Assembly: GCF_026314945.1 (NCBI RefSeq)
Contig: NZ_CP111121.1
Coordinates: forward strand, 4,588,001 to 4,652,000
DNA length: 64,000 nucleotides
Direction of reading: 5' to 3'
DNA from: Chryseobacterium fluminis
GTDB lineage: Bacteria; Bacteroidota; Bacteroidia; Flavobacteriales; Weeksellaceae
The position numbers and the translations under genes were made by a program. The notes under the pieces were generated by a model, which worked only from the letters and a program-made list of their open reading frames with translations, did no database searches and was not told where the DNA came from. Each line of letters opens with the position of its first letter. The first letter of the stretch is position 1. Positions 35,249-42,259 of this stretch are shown here, piece after piece.

Positions 35249-35449
35249 TTGGCCGTATTTGTATCTTTTTCTTGAAGAATCAATATTGAATATACAGTGT
35301 TTAGAAAAAGATGATTTAGATTTAGTGGAATTATATGAGAAATGGAATGGAAATCTGGATAGAAAAAGATTATATTCCTATTTGATTGAACTCAACTCTT
35401 CCGGAAATATGATAAATTAATTGCAGAAAATTCAGCTATTGAAATTTAA
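35247..35449 (+). pseudogene. Remnant of an immunity-like gene, frameshifted and without start
   Basis: Coding-like sequence reads DWPYLYLFLEESILNIQC ... LYEKWNGNLDRKRLYSYLIEL from about 35247, hits a frame change near 35400, and resumes as FRKYDKLIAENSAIEI to a stop at 35449. No ATG. It resembles the C-terminus of a small soluble immunity protein. From 35450 to 35706 only further AT-rich debris is visible, with no frame I would support. Confidence 0.5.
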
Positions 35450-35706
35450 AATAGAATTTTTGAGGAAGCCATATAGATATCTTCAAGTAAATATTCTTAT
35501 GAGAAGACTTCAAATTTTTTATTAAAGAACAGCGTGAAGGAAGATAAGATTAAAATACATTAATAAATAGGCTAAGTCCAATATGTAGGTCGTCTTGTAT
35601 AAGTTCTGCTTATTTAAAAATGAATGCCATTCAAAAATTACTAATTGACAATACTTTTACTAAGCTCCAATTTATATTTAATCGCATTATGCTAATAAAA
35701 TAAATT

Positions 35707-36210
35707 ATGAAATCTCCAATAACACTTTTAGTAATCATTATTTCTTTCTTTGAATGTAAATCACAAGAAATAAATAATAAATTTGACCAAGGTATTGATT
35801 TTAAGTATAGTAGAATATACTACAAAGATGCTACTGTTATAGAAAGTAATATATATGATAGTTCTACAGGATTATATAAATATAATGAAAATAATTTTGG
35901 TTTTGGAAAAGATAAAAATGTAAGTACAATTATAAAATTGAAGGAAAAAGAACTGCGAAGTATATATCAGTCATATCTATCTTTAAATCCAAAATATCTT
36001 AGCGAATACATATATAAAGAAGGTAAGCTTTTATATAAGTCAACAATCGAATTTAAAACGAGACAAGACAAAATGCTGAATAATAATGATTGTTCTGATG
36101 ATAAAAATGATCAGGAAAGATATGCTGAACTTGAAACACTTGTTTATCGTTTAATAGTAAATTCACCAGCATATAAGAAATGTTTTTACTGGGAATTCAT
36201 AAAAAAATAA
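35707..36210 (+). CDS. Small lipoprotein in the RHS island (unrecognised)
   Basis: A 167-residue protein with signal peptide MKSPITLLVIIISFFEC and a lipidation-type cysteine at residue 17. The mature part is charged and rich in K, N, Y and S, with two more cysteines late in the chain (NNDCSDD and YKKCFYW). It sits between an immunity remnant and a putative soluble immunity gene, and has very AT-rich codon use. An orphan immunity or toxin-associated lipoprotein is possible; no family was recognised. Confidence 0.6.
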   Translation: MKSPITLLVIIISFFECKSQEINNKFDQGIDFKYSRIYYKDATVIESNIYDSSTGLYKYNENNFGFGKDKNVSTIIKLKEKELRSIYQSYLSLNPKYLSEYIYKEGKLLYKSTIEFKTRQDKMLNNNDCSDDKNDQERYAELETLVYRLIVNSPAYKKCFYWEFIKK

Positions 36211-36272
36211 AAGGGGAACGGAACTGAATCTAATGGGCCAACGCCCAAATCTTTAATTGATTTTTTTAAATT

Positions 36273-36710
36273 ATGAAAATATATAACGGAATAATAAAAG
36301 AAAATAACTTAGAATTAGATTTAGCCTTTATAGGGCATATTCTTAGTATCGAACAAATATTATTTTTAATGAAATCGTTAAGCCCTAATTTTGTTGAAAA
36401 GGAGGATCAAATATATTTATTGTCCAACCTTCAAGGATATGGAAGTGATATGAATAATTTTGATAACTCAACGTCTGGGAAAGAGAAATATATAAACAAT
36501 ATATCTATTTCTGATGTTTTTTATTTCTCAGAAGATGATCAGTCAAAAGAAAAAGAAGTTCAAATGGAAATAGGTTCATATATACTGGAGTTTTGGAAAA
36601 TGAGATTACTTTATCTTTTTCCACAAAAAAAATTTAATTTTTTAATATCAGAAAATGGTCTGTTCGATGAAAGTGGTGTTTGTATTACGTTCTATCAAAC
36701 ATATGATTAG
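36273..36710 (+). CDS. Small soluble protein, putative immunity (unrecognised)
   Basis: A 145-residue protein with no signal peptide (MKIYNGIIKENNLELDLAFI). It is mildly acidic, predicted alpha/beta, and ends NGLFDESGVCITFYQTYD. A second, broken copy of its first 36 codons lies at 39246, so the gene has been duplicated inside the island, as is common for immunity genes. Its partner toxin is not visible next to it; only remnants of RHS tips remain. Function inferred from context. Confidence 0.6.
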   Translation: MKIYNGIIKENNLELDLAFIGHILSIEQILFLMKSLSPNFVEKEDQIYLLSNLQGYGSDMNNFDNSTSGKEKYINNISISDVFYFSEDDQSKEKEVQMEIGSYILEFWKMRLLYLFPQKKFNFLISENGLFDESGVCITFYQTYD

Positions 36711-36748
36711 AGTAAAAAATGTATAAAATAAAATTTTAAATATTAAAA

Positions 36749-37327
36749 ATGAAGATTCAATTTTTTTATTTCTTATTTCCTTTATTATTGCTCGTACAAT
36801 CTTGCAAAGGGGAGGATAAGATATCTGTATCTATTAATATTAATAAGAATGATTCTACTCTAATTGTAAAATATTTTAATCCAAATTCTACAAATTATTA
36901 TATAGATTTTACACCAGAGTTTCATGATAAATATTTTGAAATTTCACCTAATAGTAGAAGTAAAGATATTCTTATATTGGACTTTATCCCTAAATCTGTC
37001 AATAAAGAAGATAGTTTGATTAGTAATCAGTTTAGATGTGCTATTTATAATATGTATGAGAAAAATTCTCTCTATCGGTATCCCATCTATTTAAAAAGTA
37101 AAAGTAGCAAGGTATATAGTTTTAAAATTAAAAACTATTTGTCTGGAAAACAATTGGAATTTAAAACTTCTGAAAATCCTTATCAGTCTTTTTTAATGGA
37201 AATGAAAGCTTCAAATTCTAATAATGAAATAAAAAAATTGATTTATCTGAATAAATATAAATGTGAAAATTACAAATATTTTACAGGTCAATTTATGTAT
37301 AATCCGAATGCTTTCATTTTACCATAA
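36749..37327 (+). CDS. Putative immunity lipoprotein, relative of the RHS-linked lipoprotein
   Basis: A 192-residue lipoprotein with signal MKIQFFYFLFPLLLLVQSC and a charged mature start (KGEDKIS). Residues about 25-50 (ISVSININKNDSTLIVKYFN, then PNSTNYYIDF) match the pattern of the lipoproteins at 34745 and 37632: short beta strands, NN or NS, then NY-hydrophobic. No toxin gene is attached in front of it. It could be an orphan immunity gene kept against the tips of neighbours. The homology was judged by eye only. Confidence 0.6.
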   Translation: MKIQFFYFLFPLLLLVQSCKGEDKISVSININKNDSTLIVKYFNPNSTNYYIDFTPEFHDKYFEISPNSRSKDILILDFIPKSVNKEDSLISNQFRCAIYNMYEKNSLYRYPIYLKSKSSKVYSFKIKNYLSGKQLEFKTSENPYQSFLMEMKASNSNNEIKKLIYLNKYKCENYKYFTGQFMYNPNAFILP

Positions 37328-37407
37328 ATTATTATAAAAAGGAGAGTGTAATACCCCAATGGCAGCCCTACCCATAATGCTACTAAAGCATGATTTTTAA
37401 AGAGTTT

Positions 37408-37584
37408 TATTACTTCTTTTTTTACCGGAGGCATCAGTGCCGGATTGGGTGCGCTTAATGTCTTTGGAAATGTTTCTGAGGTATTGTACTACAACAAGGT
37501 GCTGCTATTGGAGCTACCGGACGTGCAGTGGATGCTGTTGTAAACGGAAGAAATGTTTTACAGGGAGTATTAAAAGGACTATAA
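37408..37584 (+). pseudogene. Remnant of an RHS pre-toxin segment
   Basis: The frame from 37408 reads ITSFFTGGISAGLGALNVFGN, the glycine-rich hydrophobic style of the segment between an RHS core and its toxin. After a frame change near 37487 it continues QGAAIGATGRAVDAVVNGRN ... LKGL to a stop at 37584. The same region of the chimeric RHS gene reads GGGGITSLINGDNFLEGLAKGA. It is too short and broken to be made. It lies directly upstream of the lipoprotein at 37632, whose original partner it may have been. Confidence 0.6.
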
Positions 37585-37631
37585 TTGGCGGTTTATGAAT
37601 ATATAAAAAATTTATCTGTAAAAATAAAATA

Positions 37632-38258
37632 ATGAAGAAAGTAATATTAATGGCATTTATTGTCATTTTTAGTTGTAAAGAAGACAAAAAGCTAATTAAG
37701 AACGCAGTTTCAATTAGCATTTGGAAAAAAGAGATGTTGGATGATAATAGCTTACTAATAGAGTTACATTTCAATAATAATTCTGAGACCAACTATTTAT
37801 TACCCATATCTTCTGATTATATATTAGAAAATAGAAAAAAAATATTCAACCCTGTTTTTGGGCGGATAATTAGTTCTGATTTTACAGATATCGATAATTA
37901 TAAAATTAAATCTTTACTAGAAGATTATACCGAAAACCACTTTTATAAAGGGTTTTCGCACGAATCATATAAAATGGCAGTATATAAAGATTATGAAGGC
38001 TATACAAATTCCCTGATATTTATTCCTAAAAAAACCGAAAAAAAAATGTTTTTAATATTTAATTTATATGAACCTTGTAAGGATTCTTTTCGAAAATGTC
38101 ATGGTGTTTTTCATGATGATTTGTCAAAAATTATTGTAGGAATCAGAGATGCTGATGATATTAAAGTGTTGGATTCCTTACTAAAAAAAGAAAAAATAGA
38201 TTATAATATTTACAGAAAATCACTCTATTTAAAAGATTCCCTTTTTATCAATAGATAG
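37632..38258 (+). CDS. Putative immunity lipoprotein behind an RHS remnant
   Basis: A 208-residue lipoprotein with signal MKKVILMAFIVIFSC. The mature part (VSISIWKKEMLDDNSLLIEL, then HFNNNSETNYLLPIS) follows the same pattern as the lipoproteins at 34745 and 36749, so the three look like one family. It contains CKDSFRKCHG near residue 155, a possible disulfide pair. It starts 48 bases after the RHS pre-toxin remnant. AT-rich. Immunity role inferred from context, not recognised from a named family. Confidence 0.62.
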   Translation: MKKVILMAFIVIFSCKEDKKLIKNAVSISIWKKEMLDDNSLLIELHFNNNSETNYLLPISSDYILENRKKIFNPVFGRIISSDFTDIDNYKIKSLLEDYTENHFYKGFSHESYKMAVYKDYEGYTNSLIFIPKKTEKKMFLIFNLYEPCKDSFRKCHGVFHDDLSKIIVGIRDADDIKVLDSLLKKEKIDYNIYRKSLYLKDSLFINR

Positions 38259-38366
38259 TATTTATTGCCCTTAGAAATAAGCAGTTATTAAGGTCTTGAA
38301 AACCTCCCGTGTTTTCTAAGAATAGGTCAAATAACTGGATAGCTCCTACTGTGGCTATTGAAGTAG

Positions 38367-38540
38367 TGGAACTCAATTGATGATAACACTGGTTTATTGA
38401 AAGGATATTCATTTAAGTATGTTGGCCCCTATAAAGGAAATATTTATCCTTCAACTGCAATGAATGGTGTACCTACAATGAGAATAGAAAATATAAATAC
38501 CGGAGGTGTTTTTAAAATTAGATTTATAATAAAACCATAA
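38367..38540 (+). pseudogene. Remnant of an RHS toxin C-terminus
   Basis: An open frame without start reads WNSIDDNTGLLKGYSFKYVG, then PYKGNIYPSTAMNGVPTMRI, ending FIIKP and a stop at 38540. The stop overlaps the ATG of the next gene (TAATG). This looks like the last 57 residues of a toxin tip left in place in front of its immunity gene. The toxin type was not recognised. The rest of the gap from 38259 shows nothing more. Confidence 0.6.
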
Positions 38541-39214
38541 TGGAAAATTATAGAAAATATCTGGAAGAAATATTTAGCAAACAAATTATAAAACAACTGG
38601 TGAAATTTGTTTCAATAGATAATTTTAAATTTATTCAAAGCAAGAGAAATTCTTTTTACAATGGAGAATGTATAGGAAAAAAATATTCCGGAATTCTTAA
38701 TATTGGTTCGGGCATGGCTGATATTGATGATGTCAAATTGGATGAAGTGGAGAGGCTTTGTATGATCTTTAAAGAAGAACATTTTTTCTTTATTTCAGAT
38801 TGGATAAAGCAATATGATCTTGAAGGCATTACATTATGTTTTGATGCTGAAATATCATGGGAAGAATTATCCGGAAATTTGAAAAATTTTGAGCATTTTT
38901 TCAGTTCCACCCCAGTACCGGGAAATTGGTGGGTCAGTAAAAATTGGTGTAGATATATGAGCGGGGCCATGAGTGACAGCTATAGTCCGTATTATAAAAA
39001 AGTATTTGATATTCCTCATGAACTCATAGTAACAGAACGATCAGATTTTGAAAGAATTGAAAAAATATATTCGGCTAAGTATGGAAAAATATATCCGATA
39101 CTGGATTTTCAGGTTTTTTTTGACGCAATCTTTGAGGATGAATTTAAATATCTTCTAACTGATAACATATATATCACGCAATCCTCCATTGAATATATCA
39201 AAAATCAATTATAA
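38540..39214 (+). CDS. Putative immunity protein of a lost RHS tip
   Basis: A 224-residue soluble protein (MENYRKYLEEIFSKQIIKQL), tryptophan- and aromatic-rich in the middle (WWVSKNWCRYMSGAMSDSYS, about 133-152). Its ATG overlaps by one base the stop of a toxin C-terminal remnant, so it was translationally coupled to a toxin that has since been truncated. No signal peptide: the target would be cytoplasmic. The family was not recognised by name. The AT-rich base use is like that of the other island genes. Confidence 0.65.
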   Translation: MENYRKYLEEIFSKQIIKQLVKFVSIDNFKFIQSKRNSFYNGECIGKKYSGILNIGSGMADIDDVKLDEVERLCMIFKEEHFFFISDWIKQYDLEGITLCFDAEISWEELSGNLKNFEHFFSSTPVPGNWWVSKNWCRYMSGAMSDSYSPYYKKVFDIPHELIVTERSDFERIEKIYSAKYGKIYPILDFQVFFDAIFEDEFKYLLTDNIYITQSSIEYIKNQL

Positions 39215-39245
39215 TATGAACTAAGCTGTCTTTTATTTTTGGATT

Positions 39246-39355
39246 ATGAAAATATACAGCGGAGTTATAAAAGAAAATAACTTAGAATTAAATTTAGCCT
39301 TTATAAGGCATATTCTTAGTATCGAAAAAATTATTTTTTAATGAAATCGTTAAGT
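39246..39355 (+). pseudogene. Broken second copy of the soluble immunity gene at 36273
   Basis: MKIYSGVIKENNLELNLAFI continues RHILSIEKIIF and stops at 39341. At DNA level the match to 36273-36390 is nearly exact and continues past the stop as ATGAAATCGTTAAG, with a frameshift in the T run. Similarity ends at about 39355. Confidence 0.75.
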
Positions 39356-39452
39356 AGATATCCACTTACAATTCTTTAGTGAAATTTTGAATAAATTAAA
39401 TTATTATTGGTAATTAGCGGGTTTATATTCAGTTTTTAATTCAAAAAAATAG

Positions 39453-39460
39453 TATTTTTG
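39453..39460 (+). promoter_or_regulatory. -7 element of first T9SS type B gene
   Basis: TATTTTTG is an exact match to TAnnTTTG, 16 bases before the ATG. The preceding TTCAA ... AAAAAAATAG is the same as at 42218-42235 before the next paralogue. Confidence 0.5.
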
Positions 39461-39476
39461 AACAAACAACAATAAA

Positions 39477-42092
39477 ATGTTAAAATTTATGTTGAAAAAC
39501 TACTTTTTCTTATTCGCATTTGTATTCATTTCGGGTTTGTTATTTTCTCAGGATGCGCCCAGAAAACCACCCAAAAACGTTTCGGCAACATTTAATAAAA
39601 AATCAGGTGTTTATATTGATGTCAATGCCGCTTCCTATGCCGCTTCCGGTTTTACACCCGAACAGTTGGTGAAAAATATTCTGATCAACGGAGGAACAAA
39701 CTGTTCAACGCCCAATGTAAGTAATGTTACCGTAACACCTAATCATCTGGTGACCAATACTGACCGATTTTGGGGATATTTTCACAAAGCCACTACCAAT
39801 TTTCCTTTTACCGACGGGATTATTCTATCCACGGGAAAAGCTAAAGACGGAGGAAATACCGCTACATTTGCGAGTTCAACAATAGGAACAGGAAGTGATC
39901 CCGATCTTATAGCAGCCATTAACCCTACGGTTTCAACGCAGGATGCTGTATCCCTGGAATTTGACTTCGTTCCGAACTCCAACCAGATAAAATTTAACTA
40001 TATCTTTGCCTCTGAAGAATATACAAGCACCTATCCTTGCAGCTATTCAGATGGTTTTGCATTACTGATAAAGCCGGTAGCCGGTGGCCCATATGTTAAT
40101 GTGGCAATTCTTCCGAATAATGCAGGTGCTGTAAGCATGACCAATATTCACCCTGAAATTACGGGCATTGGCGGATGTAACGCGATTAACCAGAACTATT
40201 TTGCCGGATACAACAGTAATCCCAATATTGAAACCAATTATGAAGGAAGAACAATTCCTTTAACAGCAATCGCAGACGTGGTACCAGGCCAGGCCTACCA
40301 CTTTAAAATGGTATTGGCTGATGCGAAAGACCCATCTTATGATACTGCCGTATTCCTGGAAGGAGGTTCCTTCGATATAGGGATCAAGATCACAGATGCC
40401 AACGGAGTTCTGTTACCTAACACCATCAATATGTGTGACAATACTCCACAATTATTGAAAGCACAGGTTTCTACCGTTCCGGGAATGACTTTCCAGTGGT
40501 ATAAGGACGGAGTGGCCATTCCGGGAGCCACTAATATAACGTACACTGCTACCCAGCCGGGAGTATATGAAGTTAAAGTTTCAGTGCCGGGAAGCCAGTG
40601 TCCGGGGTCGGCAACGATCACGATTGTGGGAGGGACGAGCCCCACGGTTCAGAATGCGACATTAACTGCCTGCTATACTGCCGGAAATGCTATTTTTGAC
40701 CTTACTTCGGCACAGTCATTTATCAGTACAACTTCAGGAGCTGTATTTAAATATTATGTGAATCAGGCAGATGCAGTAGCAGGAAATACTTCCAACATTG
40801 CGGCACCTACCTCTTATTCCAGTGCGGGAGCTCAGACCATTTACGTGAATGTCTCTAAAGGTTTCTGCTCTAAAGTAGCCCAGCTTCAGCTGGTGAAAGC
40901 TGCACAGATGACCGCTGCTATTGCGGCCCCTGAAAAAATTACCTGTGCCAGTCCGCAGATTACACTCAATGCATCGGCATCGGTTTATCCTGCAGGTTCT
41001 ACATTCAGCTGGGCAGCCTCAGCGGCAGGAAATATTGTGTCAGGTGCAAATACCCTGAATCCTGTCGTAAATGCAGTAGGAACCTATACTTTGACGATTA
41101 CAAAATCATATCAGCCGGGCGGAACATGTACGGCAACATCATCCGTAACTGTTCTGGAAGATAAAGTAAAACCGGTCATTACCGCAGCAGCTCCGAGATA
41201 TAAAATCTGTCAGGGTGAATCTGTAATGATCACTGCAACCGGTGCCGTTACTTATTCCTGGTCCGGACTTACCGGAAACAGTGGCACACAAACCGTGAGC
41301 CCGAACACCACCACTACCTATACCGTAACCGGTACGGCGGCAAATGGCTGTCAGGCTGCTGTTCCCGCAACAGTTACCATCGAAGTGGTTCCTGCTATCG
41401 TATCGAATGTAAAAGGGGGTCATATCTGTCTAGGAGATAACATTACCCTGGATGCCGGGACAGGACCGAATTATAAATATGTCTGGAATACAGGAGCTAC
41501 TACGCAGACTATAACTGTTGCAACACCGGGTGCTTATTCTGTAACCATAGATAACGGAGTTTGTTCAAAAATATTTACCGTTCAGGTTATCCAGGCAGTT
41601 GTTCCTCAGATTACAAAAGTAGACTATAGCAACAACGGTAATCTGGTTCTAACGGCAAGCAACCCGAGCAACGGACCTCTGGAGTATTCAGCAGACAACG
41701 GATTGACCTGGCAGAACTCCAATATATTCACGAATATTCCTAAAAATAAACTCATCACCATCAGAGTAAGAGTAAAAAATACGAGCTGTGAAGGATTTTT
41801 GGAGTATTTCACTTTTGTTATGCAGAATGCAATCACTCCGAACGGGGATAATAAAAACGATATCATCGATTTCAGAGGAATAAATATGTACAAAGATTTC
41901 AAAGCTTCGATATTCGACCGCTATGGAAGAGAGGTTTTCAAAGCTGAAAAAATAACACCGTATTGGGATGGTTATTTTCAGGGCAAACGTTTGCCTACGG
42001 CATCGTACTGGTATCAGATCGCTTTTGAAGATCCTGCTACCAAGCAGATTGTTGTAAAAACAGGATGGATTTTGCTGAAAAATTTTGAATAA
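39477..42092 (+). CDS. Secreted choice-of-anchor L protein, T9SS type B (gliding-motility C-terminal) sorting domain, paralogue 1
   Basis: This 871-residue protein has a signal peptide (MLKNYFFLFAFVFISGLLFSQ; the second Met at residue 5 is an equally good start). The choice-of-anchor L domain (about 40-310) holds FPFTDGIILSTGKAKDGGN and EFDFVPNSNQIKFNYIFASE. Ig/PKD-like modules follow (about 315-770), including two with C-x2-E-S-V-x-I-T-A-x-G-type starts. The C-terminal 90 residues are the CHU_C/gliding-motility-associated domain (NAITPNGDNKNDIIDF ... WILLKNFE), a T9SS type B signal that leads to surface retention or release without the type A cleavage. An adhesin or filament role is inferred. 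First of three tandem paralogues, each with its own promoter. Confidence 0.88.
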   Translation: MLKFMLKNYFFLFAFVFISGLLFSQDAPRKPPKNVSATFNKKSGVYIDVNAASYAASGFTPEQLVKNILINGGTNCSTPNVSNVTVTPNHLVTNTDRFWGYFHKATTNFPFTDGIILSTGKAKDGGNTATFASSTIGTGSDPDLIAAINPTVSTQDAVSLEFDFVPNSNQIKFNYIFASEEYTSTYPCSYSDGFALLIKPVAGGPYVNVAILPNNAGAVSMTNIHPEITGIGGCNAINQNYFAGYNSNPNIETNYEGRTIPLTAIADVVPGQAYHFKMVLADAKDPSYDTAVFLEGGSFDIGIKITDANGVLLPNTINMCDNTPQLLKAQVSTVPGMTFQWYKDGVAIPGATNITYTATQPGVYEVKVSVPGSQCPGSATITIVGGTSPTVQNATLTACYTAGNAIFDLTSAQSFISTTSGAVFKYYVNQADAVAGNTSNIAAPTSYSSAGAQTIYVNVSKGFCSKVAQLQLVKAAQMTAAIAAPEKITCASPQITLNASASVYPAGSTFSWAASAAGNIVSGANTLNPVVNAVGTYTLTITKSYQPGGTCTATSSVTVLEDKVKPVITAAAPRYKICQGESVMITATGAVTYSWSGLTGNSGTQTVSPNTTTTYTVTGTAANGCQAAVPATVTIEVVPAIVSNVKGGHICLGDNITLDAGTGPNYKYVWNTGATTQTITVATPGAYSVTIDNGVCSKIFTVQVIQAVVPQITKVDYSNNGNLVLTASNPSNGPLEYSADNGLTWQNSNIFTNIPKNKLITIRVRVKNTSCEGFLEYFTFVMQNAITPNGDNKNDIIDFRGINMYKDFKASIFDRYGREVFKAEKITPYWDGYFQGKRLPTASYWYQIAFEDPATKQIVVKTGWILLKNFE

Positions 42093-42107
42093 TTGAAAAA
42101 TATAGAT

Positions 42108-42137
42108 AAAAAGGCTGACTGTTTGTTAGCCTTTTTT
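42108..42137 (+). terminator. Rho-independent terminator of T9SS type B paralogue 1
   Basis: AAAAAGGCTGAC pairs with GTTAGCCTTTTT (one G-T pair), five-base loop, T run. Confidence 0.83.
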
Positions 42138-42235
42138 CGTTTACAGCCAAAGTAAAATTGATATTTTACAATGAATAAGATTGTATTAATAACAATGTAA
42201 ATTATGAAGACGTAAATTTCAATTAAAAAAAATAG

Positions 42236-42243
42236 TATTTTTG
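42236..42243 (+). promoter_or_regulatory. -7 element of second T9SS type B gene
   Basis: TATTTTTG, an exact match to TAnnTTTG, in the same AAAATAG-TATTTTTG context as at 39453; 16 bases before the ATG. Confidence 0.5.
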
Positions 42244-42259
42244 TTTAAAATATTATAAA

